NCBI GenBank assembly: GCA_034687125.1
Contig: JAQGBZ010000191.1
Span: forward strand, 1-64,000
Length of the DNA: 64,000 nucleotides
Direction: 5' to 3'
Source: Neelides folsomi
Taxonomy: Eukaryota; Arthropoda; Collembola; Neelipleona; Neelidae
The notes beneath the pieces were generated by a model. It made no database searches and was not told where the DNA came from. It worked only from the letters and a program-made list of their open reading frames with translations. Both the position numbers and the translations under genes were made by a program. Positions 13,601 through 41,700 of the stretch are shown piece by piece. Within the stretch, counting starts at the first letter, position 1, and each line of letters opens with the position of its first letter.

Positions 13601-16600
13601 TCTTCAATGTCCAATCGTTTCAATGCCTTCTCAATTGGGCAGGAGGAGAGACGGCCTGGCGTTGACAACCCATTGTGATTAAGCATCATCTGGTCCTCGA
13701 AACTCCTACGCTCTCAGCCCCTCATTGATTTCGGCTATGAGAGATTAGATAAAAAGAAGGTGTGCTCTACTTGAAGGAATACAACAACGGTTGTGCACAC
13801 ATATGATATATAATATTACATATGTTCGTAGGTGGGTCTTTAGTTCAAGGATCTTCTTCTTCTGTTTGGATTCAAAGAAGACCTTTATTGATTATTAACC
13901 ACGACCAAACTTTGTTTATCACATATTGGAAAATGCAAACGATATAATAAACACATTCTATGAATTTGAACAACCCAATATACATAATAATTTTTTTACA
14001 TTACTTTCAACGCGCTCTAATTTTCATTCAAATTTCCATAACCTGAATAAACTTGCATAAATGCACAATTGTATTCAGTCAGTATTCACAATATTCATTG
14101 TCAGTGATAGTTGCACTCATATGTTCTTTATTTAAAAATAAAGAACATAATTCTGGGGTTGGACAATATATATTTCCAAGTAAAATGGATGAAATTGATA
14201 AAATGGTAATAATAAACCTAATCCGTTCACAATGTTGGTTTAAAGGATTGATATTTTGAGCTTTGATTGTTTGTATAGGAAAGGTATTTTTCCGGAAGCT
14301 TAGAATTGCATAGATTCATGGATGTTTGGTTTGAGTACGTGAGAACTGTGAATCTTTTGGCTTGCCTTCAAGGCTTTAAATTGGAAACAGGGGAAAATCA
14401 TTACCAAGGACTAGGAATTAATAAAGGGATTAGAATAATAAAGGAACATAGATTATGTTTTAAATTGGAGCGTATTTCTCTCGCGTCCATCCTAATGGAA
14501 TGCAGGGCGGGTGAATTGATCTGGCAAACGAGGTTCCGGCTTCAATGGCCTATCCCATTAGATCTACTTTAATGAGAATCCCGAATGGGGTTCGGAGCAC
14601 ATAATGGATTGGGTGAATGACAGAAGAAAGCCAGGCCTGTCCCAACATGAAGTTAAATGGGGAAATGGGTTGCCGCTTTGGTTCCTCAGCTCAAATCGCC
14701 CTTTCATTTGATGGGCGAAGATGCGGATTGGGTTGGGAATTAGGAAACCTCATCAAATTTGACCTTCTTGGGAAATATTGGGAATTGGCCTGAGCCTTCC
14801 TGTGCCAACGCGAGATTCAATTAATATTTCATCGACGTGAGGTTTGAAGTCAAATAAATTGAGAATATATGTAATGTAGTTGTAGTTGGGGCGAAGCCGG
14901 GAGGTTGGCTGCAGTCCAAAGGATACGAAGAATGAAATCTCAGCCGAGATGGACCAAATGAGAAATGGGGATGGCAGAGTGGCGAACTCACAAGTCGGGA
15001 GTTTGGAAGGGCAGAAGGCCTTCAGTTCCCAATTGCCTCTCCTGAGCCAATTGAAAGTGAAATGATTGAGGCCATGGCCACTTAATGGGATAATCTTCGT
15101 GTGTGCCGCACTGCTTCAACGAGAGGATCAATCACACCGGAAATCATTCCGATATTATTTATTCGGCTGCCAATTACCACTTCCTACCTGCTAATACGGA
15201 AAGGCCAAGGAGCCACACCATTCACTTAACTAATGAGCTCAGAGCGAGTCATGACCAAAAGCAGTAAGAGAAATTACAATCATTTCCGAAATGTATCCAT
15301 CATGAAGCCTATTCCCATCGTCCTGCCCTTCCTGTCAAATTCTTCTTCCTCGATGGCCCGCTCTCTCACGCCCAACATCGGCCACCCTTGAGGAGTGCAA
15401 GTGGCTAAGGACACAGCCTGTCTTGCATAACAAATAATGACAAATAACAATCTCAGGCTCCGAAGGAACTAACAGGTTATTGACTCCTATCATTTATCCA
15501 CTAATTACCCCCTTCACCTCATAGTCCCTTCCTACAAACTTCTTCCTTCCTTCCACCTTACCTAAATCATCTATTAGAAATGAAGAAAAGGGATGATGCA
15601 TGGACCCCAAGCACGCTATCTCTTTATCATAACCTATTTTTCACTCTAAAATAATTCTTTTTATATTTAGTGCGAGAAATACGTTCCTAGAAATGTTGGA
15701 GAAAGGATAAGGATTAAAACAGCATCAAATTACATCTAACAATTATAAATTATAATTGAACTGGTGAAGACCAAATAAAAAGTTATCTTAAAACTCTCTA
15801 GGAGTTTAATATTTTTAATATTATTATAATTTACTTATAATATGAAACATCCTAAAAAGAAATATTAGCAATATAATATACCCATGTATAAATAAATAAA
15901 TTTAAATACAGATAGAGTTATAGAATTACAAAGTAATTGAATATCTCAATTCTTTCAAAATATTTGATAAAAACCACCATAAACGTTTATTTATAATATA
16001 AATGCATAGAGTATACATGTATTTGAAAAAGAATTTCTATACACATTTTAATCTTTAAGAAAAATTTATTTTCTGAAAAGTATATTTTTTCTCACTCTGA
16101 TTGTTGGTTATGTGCATAGTTTGTTTAACACATTAAACTGATCTTTGTTCTTGGTGAGGAACTGAATTAAAAATGAACATGAGTTTAATAACTAGCGAGT
16201 CGACGGAGAATGAAGTTTTTTATTGGTTAGGGAAGGACTGGAGATCAAGTTGGTTATCTCTCTTCGGCGATTTGTTAATAATTAAAGGAAGTCGTGGTCG
16301 GGTCTGAATGAGAAAGGTACGTATAATTGTGAGAAGTGCTTGGGAGATTATGAGGACAAATGGGGGATAATAATAATTAACACTAGTCAAAGAGGCAAAG
16401 CGGGTTGAATAGCAAAGAAAATAATAATTATGAGAGAGGAATATACAACAAAGGACGAGGATCCTCAGTGGCGGACGCGGCGAGAACACGGTTCCACTCA
16501 CTCTAATTGTCCCTTCGAATTAATTTCCCGGCCGAATTGTCTCCTCTTCAATTGAATGTGAGGAACAAAGTGGTTCTGGCAAAGTGGGAAAGGTGGACGA

Positions 16601-19600
16601 GTTTGGCTTTATCGTCCCGACCCATAAATAAAAGAGGAGGAGACTCGAAAATAAATTTCAGGTCAACATTTCGCCTTACGCAAAAGAGGCGGCCAAGGAG
16701 ATAAGCAGCCTCCTCTCCATGCACTCCCCTCGTGAGTCTCATCTGTTCCACTCTCATGGACTCCATTGGCAAGGATAAAGTTCAATCTCACAATGAGTGA
16801 AGTCGGGTCGAGGAAGTTGACTCCACCTTCACAGACTTTCATCCCATTCAAACTGGACGTGAGGAAGTTTGCATCTCTTGTCACATCGTCTCCACTTATA
16901 GGCTTATTATTACACACAATTCTCAGACTTGTGAGAAACAAATACGGGAACTGGAGGACAGTAGTTTGATAATACCAAACCTATTCCTTATAGATAACAC
17001 TCAACATATTGATCACATATTTCTTATTTACGTTCAAATATCTCTTGCCTCAATGTCTGCAATTACATATGTTGTTGAGAAATATTGAATACGTACGATA
17101 ACTTATAACTATACACTTATAACCGAATGTCTGTAATACATATAATACGCACAAGTTATAAGAATGCTATTTAATTGCTCTAAAGGTCGGTTTGGAGCAA
17201 ATAGTCAACACCTTTGAGCCTTTTGGAAATACGTCAATTGATGATATCCATTGTGATTATTTACTCGTTTGGAAGGACGTACGTAATTTGTCAGAGTTCA
17301 AATATATTTAGTAATAAATGTGTGTGTATTGACTGCGTAGAGCCGTGAGAGATCTAGATGTAACTAGAGTCGATCGAGTCTTTGCCCTCCGCCCGCCCCA
17401 AATTATTTTTAGATTCTATGAAGAAGAAATCTCCAGTCTAATCCTGTCCCTCTCCACGAGCTCCTTTGATGATCCAATATGAGTAAATTAGGAATTAATA
17501 AAATGCAGAGATCAAAGTGATCTTGACTCCCAAAGTCCTGAACACCAACTTTGGACTTCATTCGATTAGTTGAGTTGTGGGAATAGAAAATAGAAATAAT
17601 TTTCTCCATCCATTTCTTACCCATTTTCCTTCTACGAAAAGCGTAGAGACGAATGAACGTCTGGAAGAGTTGAACCTCCGCCTGGGTATTTTCGCCCATC
17701 TCCATCAATCCTTTTAACTTGATCCCCTCCGAGATCGATCCATTCAAGAGCTCATTAGCATATACAATGCATTCGCATTTATTTATTTAACTACGCTCAG
17801 TGTGCACTTAATCTTTGGCTTCATTTCCATTTTAGAGCAAAGTTGTGTAAATACGACCAAGTCTCATCCTTTCCACAACACAGGGGATTATCCCAGTTGG
17901 AAATGTTGTGTAGGAAGTTCAACATTATAAATATCTTTCAATTCGTTCAACCTAAATACCTAACCTTATCCGGGTTACCCGCTATTTTCTATAACTTTTT
18001 ATTCACAATTTCACATTTTTGCTCTACTTTCTCCTCATTGCTGTTGAAATGATAGACACAAGGAATTCCAGCCCTCAGATATCATTTTTCTAGCCATTCA
18101 AGAATTCCCATCAATGGCCAGAATGGCAACTGAAGAAATGATTTTCAAATATTGGCTTTAAAATGTTTCATGTTTTAGCAATTGGTGAAAAGATTAATGA
18201 ATGAATGAACAACACGTTGAGTTTTGATCAAACGTCATATCGTTTTGTTTGAAGAAAAAGCTTTCGATTTGTTATGGGCTTATGGGTTTAGTTTAATACT
18301 ACCAATAGATAAATAGCTAAACTAAAAATATTTAATATTTACATAGGTATACTTTTACGAATATACTATATATACTACACTGTTATACAAACTATACATA
18401 TACTTATTTCACCTAGAGTGTAGAGTGTAACTTTTAAAAATTATCGCTTTGTATGTAATATAGTAGTTTTAATTCCATGTTGGATTTTGTTTAATTATTC
18501 TTTTGAAAATTTTGGGATATACGTTTATGGGGAATACAATAAAATAATTACACAAATTCAGCGATATAATATATATTCTATAGTTAATATTTTATACCTA
18601 CAGATATGTATGTAATATATATTTATTACATTATAACCATGCTATGTAGGTATAATTACGATTAGACTTGTGTATAATATCTACGTATTATCGTCATCGT
18701 ATATTGCATTGTTAGTTTTATACGATTTAGATAAACAATAACTACTATTAATAATAATCACAATTTATGTTTTAAGTAAATTAACGAGGACGATTCACGC
18801 TTTCATTAACTCTGATATCTTCATTTTATTTATTGTCAAAGATGCACGAAGAGTTCGTTTGATAAAACATTATAAATGAATGGCTATATTTTGTAATACA
18901 ATCCTAACATGCCTTTTATATATCTTTATTTGGGATTGTGTTACCAAATTTAGATAGTTACTTCCATTCTCGCAAAATTTGAGTTTGCCAATTTTATTAA
19001 CTTGTATATATTTTAATGCGACCGATCTTGTCGCACTATCATAACTCATTTATTATGAAATTGAAAATAATAAATGTACTTTAATTAGGAATGATTGAAG
19101 ACTCGTAAGGTGACATATTGTAATTTGATAAGGGTGAAAATCATTGGGGTTTATTCCTTTTTTGAGTAATCAAAATATTCATTTCAATGAGGATGTTAAA
19201 CATAGATATATAGGCCATCTTCTTCATTTAACCTGCATTGTGTAGTGATTTAATATTTATCCTCATAAAAGCACTTTTTTCTCCCATTTTATTCTCACAG
19301 TGCATTCTTTCATGTTTAGATTTACCGAGACACTTTATAAAACGGTTTGTTTAAGATTAAAATGTTTATTTTGGAACATTTCTAATCTTCTTTCTTATGG
19401 TTTCCTTTTACAAAATTGCGATCCAACCAGCGTTGTTTGAATTTCACTGTTCCCTTGAGCCCTTCTATGCAGATTTCCCAGGGCTCCTTCCGATTCGTAA
19501 ATTACTTTTTTTAAATCGATACCATTCTAATTTAAAAATGTGGTTGGATTTAGATTCATGAATCTACATACATAGCCATTTATGTATAATTAATACCATG

Positions 19601-22600
19601 CATATATCTAGCAAATACGGATTTGTATTTTAATGAATTATTATTCATTCTGTTTATATAACACTTATATATAATTGTTATATCATATATTATGTAGGCA
19701 CATATTTATGAAGTGTATTACAATTTACATCGATCTTGTATAATATATTTATTGAGATTTAAATATGTAATTCTTAAAAGTCGTCCAAAAGTTGTTGACT
19801 ATATAAACTATGGACCGATTTAATTATGATACAATACTGTAGTTGTATACACTGCATATATATTACATAATGAGTAAAATAGATAAGAATAAAAGATATT
19901 AAAATTTATTGAGCGGATCTCTCAATCGACTTTACATTAAATGAATTCCAGCAATGTTTTATGTATTTTAGTTGACATTCCACTATTAATAGATAAATTA
20001 TGTAATTAAAGTATTTTTCCAAAGCGAGTTTGGGTAGGAACTTATGTAACTTGTGTGAAGAAGGTCGGTTATTTCCGTGCATATCCTTAAATAGTTGATT
20101 AATATGAAATTCTCCAATCTTTTGATAAACTTTATCAAAAAATTACATAAAATTGTATTTAAGCAATGTATGTATAAATTCTTTAATCTTTTAAAGGTCA
20201 TTGTCATTTTAAGGAAGCAATACCAATTTCATTTACATGAGACAACTCGTAGTGAGCTAAACTTGATATTCAAATGTAAAAAGTTGGATTCTGCATTTTT
20301 TATCATTGATGTTTTTTTAGTTAATAATTTGAATTTCTTGAACTTCTTGATATGAGCTCCTTCAATTTAGATTTTTCTGCTTATTCTAATGAATTTAAAC
20401 GTGATATAAAAATGATATTATTAGATTTTTATTGATGTCATTCATATTAAATTTAGGGTGATTTAGTCATATTAATGTTTGGATATGATTAAATATACTG
20501 ACAATTCTTGTTTCTTTTGTTTGATAAAAAATAGTTTGTTCTGATGGTCTGAATGCGAGTAAAATTGATTTCAATGTTGACAATTGTCATTTTGGAGTTT
20601 TTGAAAACCTCTTATTACCCATTTTATTATAAACACATGATTCACATCGGTTTGTGATTACTTTCGAGGGGAAAAAGGAAATGAAATGAAATGCACTTTC
20701 GATCACTTTTCTCTTCTTTCTTCTTGATCCCTTGGGATGAGAGGATACAAATTGTAAACTGTGTAGCGTTGAAAACTTGTCAACCTGACAAGGAAAACTG
20801 AAAAGAAAACGCCTCTGAAATTGGCAATGTGACAGATGAGCGGACGGAATGAGCAAGAGAATGAGCAATATGTAAAATTGACAGTTGGGAAGACTGAGTG
20901 AGTGAAAGCCATTGTTGAGTTGCCGACTAAGGAAAGAAAGAAGATGAAATTCGGTTCGATCGCCTTTGTGTTATTGATTCTTCTTTTTATTTGAATATTT
21001 ACAATACATTTTTCTTGTTTTTTTAAACAATCACATCCACGTGGAGAGAATGTCTAGGAACAACAGCGAATCAACGTCCACAATTTTTATCATTCTTGAA
21101 CATGTTTTAATCCTGTCAGGTTGGCTGAACCAAGGGAAATCAATTATTGAAAAACTGATACTCACACCTTTCTACAAAACCGAATTTTAAATAAGTAATG
21201 TAAGCTTGGTTGTAAACTGGAAAGGATGACACCAATCGATAATTGCGTGATAAATCACATCTCATATATGGTTTTTCCAACCCTTTCCCTCTCAAAGTAT
21301 TATAATTGGGACAGGATTTTATTAAAATAAGACTGTATTATCCGAACTGAAGGTGAAAATTTGTCACTACAATTGTTTGATCTAAGCACCATTTAAACTC
21401 CATCACACTCGCCCCTTTGAACTCAGTCTTTGATCCAAAACACAGGCTTTCTACATTCGGCTCATGTAGGTTGGTATATAATTATGTAACATACGAAGAT
21501 TAGTATATTAAAAACGCTTCACAAATGTCTCACATTCTCACATTTTATATACAATCTATGTACAATTCATATATAAGTAGATCCTAAGTATAAGCAATGT
21601 TTTATCTTTGTAATTCTATAGGTTTATAAAAACAATCAGGGGCTCCTTCCGTTCCTTTCCATTATAAGGAGCATGAATAAGTTATTGCCATTCTACGCTC
21701 AATTCTACTCACTCACATGCACACGTCGTCGACCTTTTTATGTTTAAGGAAAAAGAGCTAACAATGAGGTATTGACACACTTCTTCACTTTCTTTATTCA
21801 TTCGATAATTACATATAGGAATGTAATATTACTCAACACTTATTAAATACTCTTCTAATCATATCAACATTATTCGATATTGACCGCCGTAATTAAATTA
21901 TTAATCTCTTCAACATTCCTAACTTACATTTATGTACAAATGGCTATCATTAACAAACACATCCAATATATTTATTAGTACCTATGTATTTCAATTGCGC
22001 TCAATGATTCATTCGTTTGAAACTTCTTTACTCATTTGTCGCAGATTCCTTCGTGAAGACCAAAAGACATCATACAGATGAGGAGACATAAAAGAAGAAT
22101 GTCAAACGCTCCTTTGAAGATTACCGGCAAGAGCCGAAAGAGTCAAATGAAAATATTATGGAACAAATGACCAATTTTGCCGAATGTGTTTCAAGTACAT
22201 AAGTGCTATGGTGGTTTTGGTTATAATTTGCCGTCAACCATTCATTCCCATTGTGATTTTATTTGTATTGTAATTTGTTTACTTTTTAATTGTTGGTGTG
22301 CTACTTGTGTCAGAGAAAAGTTGGTAGAAAGTTTATTTAAATGAAATAGATGAAAGGAAATGGATTGTTTAATTGCGGATTCATAAGTACCGTGAAGATT
22401 GTTTTAGATATATATATAAGTAGTTATATATTAAGTACCATGCGTTCTCAAGAACCAATAACTTCATATCATAATTGGATGCACTAATATAATTAATAGA
22501 TGGGATACGGTTTGACTGTAGTGGATGTAATTATCTTATATATCCCTAATTGTAAGTAATGTATAGTGTGAATATGTATCTGTAGTATTAATGTGTTTAT

Positions 22601-25165
22601 TTATATGTAAGTATTAGTTATATATGAATAGTATCATAGAAATTTGACTCTTTTGTGTGCGCTCTATATGTATTGACTATATGTATCCTTAAGTACTTTC
22701 GTGATACCATAATATAGTAGAGATTGAGATTCTCAAATTTCAATTTATATATATATTTATAAAGTCAAGATAAAATAATATTTTATTTTTAATTTCGTTA
22801 GTTTCATTCCTCCTATATATGGAATTACTTATTTCTCTCGTGGCCTATCAAATGCAAAATTCAAAGCTTGGCATCCACGACTGCGAATCTTATTTTCAAT
22901 TACGTTATTCTTATGTATGTTTATCTAGTTCGACTTCTACTAAATGTTTTCATACAAAATGAGCATTTGTTTGTTTTTTCATCTTATTACTTAATTTAAC
23001 GACTCTTCAACTTGTCAAAAATCCAATATATGTATTTGTCATGAAATGATATATATATATATATATATATTTATTTATTATATATTAAATATTAGGTATT
23101 TGTCTAAAATTTGCTAACAGCTTATTTCCTAATCAAAAAGACTAAAAGCTTTTTCCATTTCCACAATTTTACTACAAAAACTATGTAACGGTACGACCCA
23201 ACTCAAATACATAACTTATAATCTGTACACTCATATTTTAGCAAAATAAGTATATGAAATATCACGCCTCTGTTTGAAAATGTGGAGAAACGTCAAGCCA
23301 AATATGGTGATCACAAGACACTATACGTCTAAAGTCTCTATTTGTAATCTAACATTAAGTATCTGTTTAGTTCACGCTTTTCTTCCCTTTAATAAAGACA
23401 TGCATTAAAAAAGTTTAGACAAAATTCCTATATAAAATTACTCTCACTGCTTTGTCATCTCTTTATATCTTAATAGTATGAATTTCCAAGATGTAGTTAA
23501 ATGAATATGAAAACCGAAGGTATCATTTGAGCATTTTGCTTATAGAAGGTAGGCCAGTGTTTGGGTTTTATTACAAGGACCTTTAAAAATATTCTCTGTG
23601 CCGTGCTTTCTCCATCTAGAGACTATTTCCCCTTTAGCCTACTCGACTACACCTCACATGTGAACCCTTGATGTACAAGTTTGCTAGTCGTGTTGTGTGT
23701 GTTTAATATATAAGGATCATGTGTTAGGTTGCACCATGGTGAGAGAGGTTTCCTGGTTCGAGACAAAGTGTAAGATGAGCTGTGTTAAAGCATAGGGAGT
23801 GGTTCCTAATATGTACTTGGGTTGTGAAGTGAGTTTGGATCTTTGACGGAAGTGGGGAAAGAATCACTTTGGAAGCTGTGGGAAATGTGAAATGAAAGAA
23901 GTGGAATCCTCGTTGGAATGCTTCTTCTATTAACGGTTACCATCACCTCTGATGTCCCATAATGAGGAATGGGGAATTGAAACGGGGAGAAATTTGTAGT
24001 TTCTTTCACCCATTGTTTCTGACCTACCCGCTTTAAATAAAATGATCAAATTGGTGAAGTAGACTGGAACGAAGTGGGCCATATCTTCCATAATTTAATA
24101 CATTTGTATGCGGCATAGCTAAGTTGAAGACTGAGGCGAGCGGCAAAGGGTTTACTGCTCTTTTACGTCGAAGGCCCTTCTACAAACAAGATATGAGATT
24201 GAGAGATATTAAACGGTTAACCTAATGAAGAAAGACGAGGAATGGCATCGATTTTGTTTTTACACATGTAGAGATACGAGAGAGGAGGAGGGGAATTGAA
24301 GGCTTGTCTGAGTCGGCTCATGATAGGCACCGAATGGCACAATTTACGCAATTTCAATAGCCCTCATCACCGCTATGTGGATTCCCATGTGTTGGATTCC
24401 TCAGGACCGAATTGAAATGCGGCACTCACCGAAGGAAGCCACCGGAAGGATCTCCTCCAAGCGACTCTCCTCGACCACTATCCTTACAATTTATGAACGA
24501 AGTTTACCAGGGTGGTGGTGGCTCCACTCACTTCAGAGGGATGGGGAAAGTGCGAAGGGTCGGCTCCCGGAACCGCAACTTAGGAGGAGTCTCTTGAACA
24601 TCATTGTCCTAATCACGACGAGGAGTTGGTTAAGGTATGAGTTAATACGTGACTCGCGGAGTAGCACCTATGCATACATCTAACTTATTGAGTCGTCTCA
24701 CCACTCGTTCCCCTCCGTCCTACACGCGCCCAACGTCCAAAACTCGTCTAAACACAATGGGATATATTTATGTGGAGGATAACAACCTCATTTTACACTT
24801 TGACGACTCGAGGTAACTTATTCATTTTTTTAAATTTTCATATGCGATGAGCAAATGGATTCACATTTGGAAGGAGACGCTTCTGAACTCCGGCACGATG
24901 GTTCCTCACACAATGAGTGAAACTTGGCTTTTCAACACGGTTCCCGGCCACATCAGAGGAGTCTCTCACGAGTCGGACAGTTCCAACTTAAATTTATGTA
25001 TGTAAATATATGTATATATATTCATCCTTAATTAACTTCACGCTCCACTTCCAGAGACTGCAGTCCCATATTGCTCTGAGTATTTTAAAACTTGTTCCGT
25101 GTACGAGAAGGCTCGGATGGAAGTCGGCTGACAAGTCCGCGGAGCCGAGCTCTCACACGATGCCT
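10638..25165. other. 14.5-kb gene-free interval between nocturnin and Rdl
   Basis: No gene could be supported. AT-rich DNA (13.0-14.3, 15.6-16.2, 17.0-17.4, 17.8-23.5 kb) alternates with islands visibly richer in G+C and in CCTC/GGAG runs (11.4-13.0, 14.3-15.5, 16.2-17.0, 23.5-24.9 kb). The islands carry open frames of 60-120 codons on both strands, often overlapping, with no recognisable domain. The part beside 10638 should include the nocturnin promoter, and the part beside 25165 the Rdl 3' UTR. An (AT)11 microsatellite is at 23049-23070. Confidence 0.5.
23049..23070. repeat. (AT)11 microsatellite
   Basis: Eleven uninterrupted AT dinucleotides lie in AT-rich intergenic DNA. It is likely to vary in length between individuals. 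Confidence 0.9.
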
Positions 25166-38799
<13,634 letters not shown>

Positions 38800-41700
38800 G
38801 TCTTCGGAATGCGAAGAAGGAAGGGAGAGGCCAACTCACGACAAAACAAGTCCGATGTGTCGGCGGGTGCAGCGGGGGGCTCGGCACTGAGCCAGAGTCT
38901 CTCTCCGTCCACCCATTGTTGGCCGCCGGTGAGGACCGCGGGGTTCACAGAACACGGGACTCGGCTGGAGAAAGCCCCATTCCGACTGAGAGAGGAATCG
39001 ACTTTGACGTCGCGGAGGTTCGCGAGGGTCTGGACCCCCGGCGCATTGTCTGCAGTAGTAGCCAAGATTGAAATGCCCAGATTTACACTGCGGTGATTGG
39101 TCTTAGAAGCCCCTTTTCTGCGCACTTGCGTCATTCAGGGTCTCTTCAGCCTCCGACAAACGTCCACACGCCGTCTTCAGCCCTTATCACACAGGGCCCC
39201 ACCTCTCACCTCTCCCGCAAAGTCCGTCGAGACAAGCATAAATAACTCTTCAAACAAGACGACCCCTGCTAATCATAATTCCCAACCAAAGGGCATGTAA
39301 TGGATAGCCGCACTTGACGTAACTTTCTCCACCCAACTTTCCCCTCTTTATCTCTGGCATGGTTAAACGGGGTTTTATCTCTCAGCCCAGGACACAGCGG
39401 AGGTCATTTCCGCCTGCTATCTCTTTTCCCATTGTCTGATAAGACTGAAACATCCCATACATCGTCCCTGACTAATTGGAGTCCCCTCCAAATGAAGCAG
39501 TAAATGGGGTCGTATGAGTCCAAGTAACTAACAAGGAAGTTGGTTAGTAGTCGTTTGCTTTTAGAGAACCTCTTTTTGAACCTGAGCTCCCATTAGCCAA
39601 ACTCGGATTGTATACAAAGCTGCGGATTTGCTCATTCCGACAATATCCCATCTAAATACACAGAGCACGTTGGAGTGAAAAAACCCTCTCGCCTCAATTT
39701 CTCTCCTTCGCCCTTCCCTGCCATGCGAAGATGCGAGTGCGGCTCTCTGGGAGGAAAAAAGATATTCAATCATTCCGACTACCCTCCATCCGACCTTTGA
39801 CCTTCTCCAATTTATTTTTTCATTCTTCCCCGTAAACCCCGGTCCTATTTCCTTTGAATAATGGAGGAGAAAGGAGGAATATTAAAGGAGTCGAGACGAC
39901 AATGGCCCCGGGTCTCCTCGAAGAGATTATGAAAATTATGATGGATTTATGATGAGATTCCACGAGGTCCCTCACGGGGCCCTGAGAATTCTGCGGATGG
40001 TCCGAGGCCCCTTGGTGGTATATTGAAAGTGATAGTGACGGCTGGGGTCTATTGGGCCGAGCAGAAATGATGCAAGAGATTCCCCACTGCCCCTCTTTCC
40101 TCAAATCCCCTCGTTCTTCGGAATGTTAAAGACTACGTCTTTCCCCTTCTTCTATCGATCTCGAGTGTCCTCGTCCTCTCCTTTCCCCACAGATCACCAA
40201 GGAGGATGATAGAGAAAATGGAAACCTCAGATTGGGTCGGAATTCTACTTGAGATGCCAAGCTGTCCTTTGCCAACGGAGCAACTTCTTCTGAGCCTAAG
40301 AGGAAAGAGTTAAGTCCGGACTCGGCGATAGTTATGAGCTCAAAGAGTGTGAGACGTGGATATATATGATGAAAAGAGATTTAGTGAATTTCCCCAAGAG
40401 TTTTTGATCCTCTGGGATCCATCCCTTTTCCTAATAATGGATGATTCCAGATGGAAAGACTATCAAAGTTTTCTCTTCTTTTATTTCTACTTTTATTGGA
40501 AGACCTTTTCTCCAAGAAACCAGAACCACAAAACAACACTCACACAACCTTTTTCCCAAAACTACCCCACGCCTTTAACTACTCTCTTATACATTAATAC
40601 CTGATATTTAATGGTGGTAATGCGAGCTCGACCGTTGGTAAAGGTAATCAAACCTAAAATCTCACTTCTCCTATATAGGCAAATGTTTACATATTAGTTA
40701 AATACAATTAAACCTTCCGTTCTCACACTTTGGTACAAGACAACAAAACAATTGACACAAGTTTTTTCTCTGGTTAATATTTTTAGTTGAGTTAGTAACA
40801 ATTAAGAATTAATTTAATTAACATTAATTGCAATCAATTTTGATTTTTAAACTATTTATTAAATAGATACAACTGAGAATTAATTTTATAACATTATTTT
40901 CTACATGTAAATTAATGCATAATATTGATATAACTTGATATTCATAACATAGCATTATAATAAATGTACAGCACAAACATGTTAATATGTATTTATGTAG
41001 CCACATAAACATTTTTTGTCATATGCATCAACCTAATAAAAAATGTTTAAGGTAACTCTATATTATAGGATAATATGTATATGGTATATGCTATTATAGA
41101 TATAATAAAATAAAATAAATATATAATTTAACATAGTACATGGTAATGGTTGGTCTTACTGTATAAGTTACTTATTAACAAAATAATTAAACCAAACTAA
41201 CCATAAGTGAACACACAAAATGTTTTGTTGTAAAATGTAGCACGGTACAGAAATCATTCGTAGACTCGTAAAGAGGTAAATAAATGAATCTTCCGTTTGT
41301 GGTGTCCTCCACTCCGTTACTCGTCATAGGAATTTCGTCTCACAAATGGGAGGGAGTGAGAATATGAAAATGGTCAATTCCAGTTTTTTAAGAAACTTTA
41401 ACGATCGCCAAATTAGTTTCTTTATTTACGGTATAAAAATCCTTGTGATTAGGCTTATTGTTGTCGATAAAAAATTATAATATCTGTAATATGCGTGTAG
41501 GATGTAATTTAATATCTATAAGTGCTTTACTACTTGTAAGTACGACATAAGCAAGTATTTGATTCTATTAATTAATTAAATTACTGTATGTTATCTAAAA
41601 ATAAAAAAAAATATTAAACACTATAGCACATCATAAAATAATTAGAAGAGCTTATGCAGTATTTTGTTGTGTGTTTGTATGATAAAGTCTAAATGATTTT

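Noticed and set aside
17409-17747. Protein-like minus-strand frame (with EGIKLKGLMEMGEN and FQTFIRLYAFRRRK) followed by a donor-like GTAAGA
   Set aside because: There is no ATG and no acceptor with a pyrimidine tract at its start, and the family is unknown. Without transcript evidence it cannot be called an exon.
23750-23775. GGTTCGAGAC resembling a tRNA B box
   Set aside because: No matching A box or cloverleaf could be found upstream.
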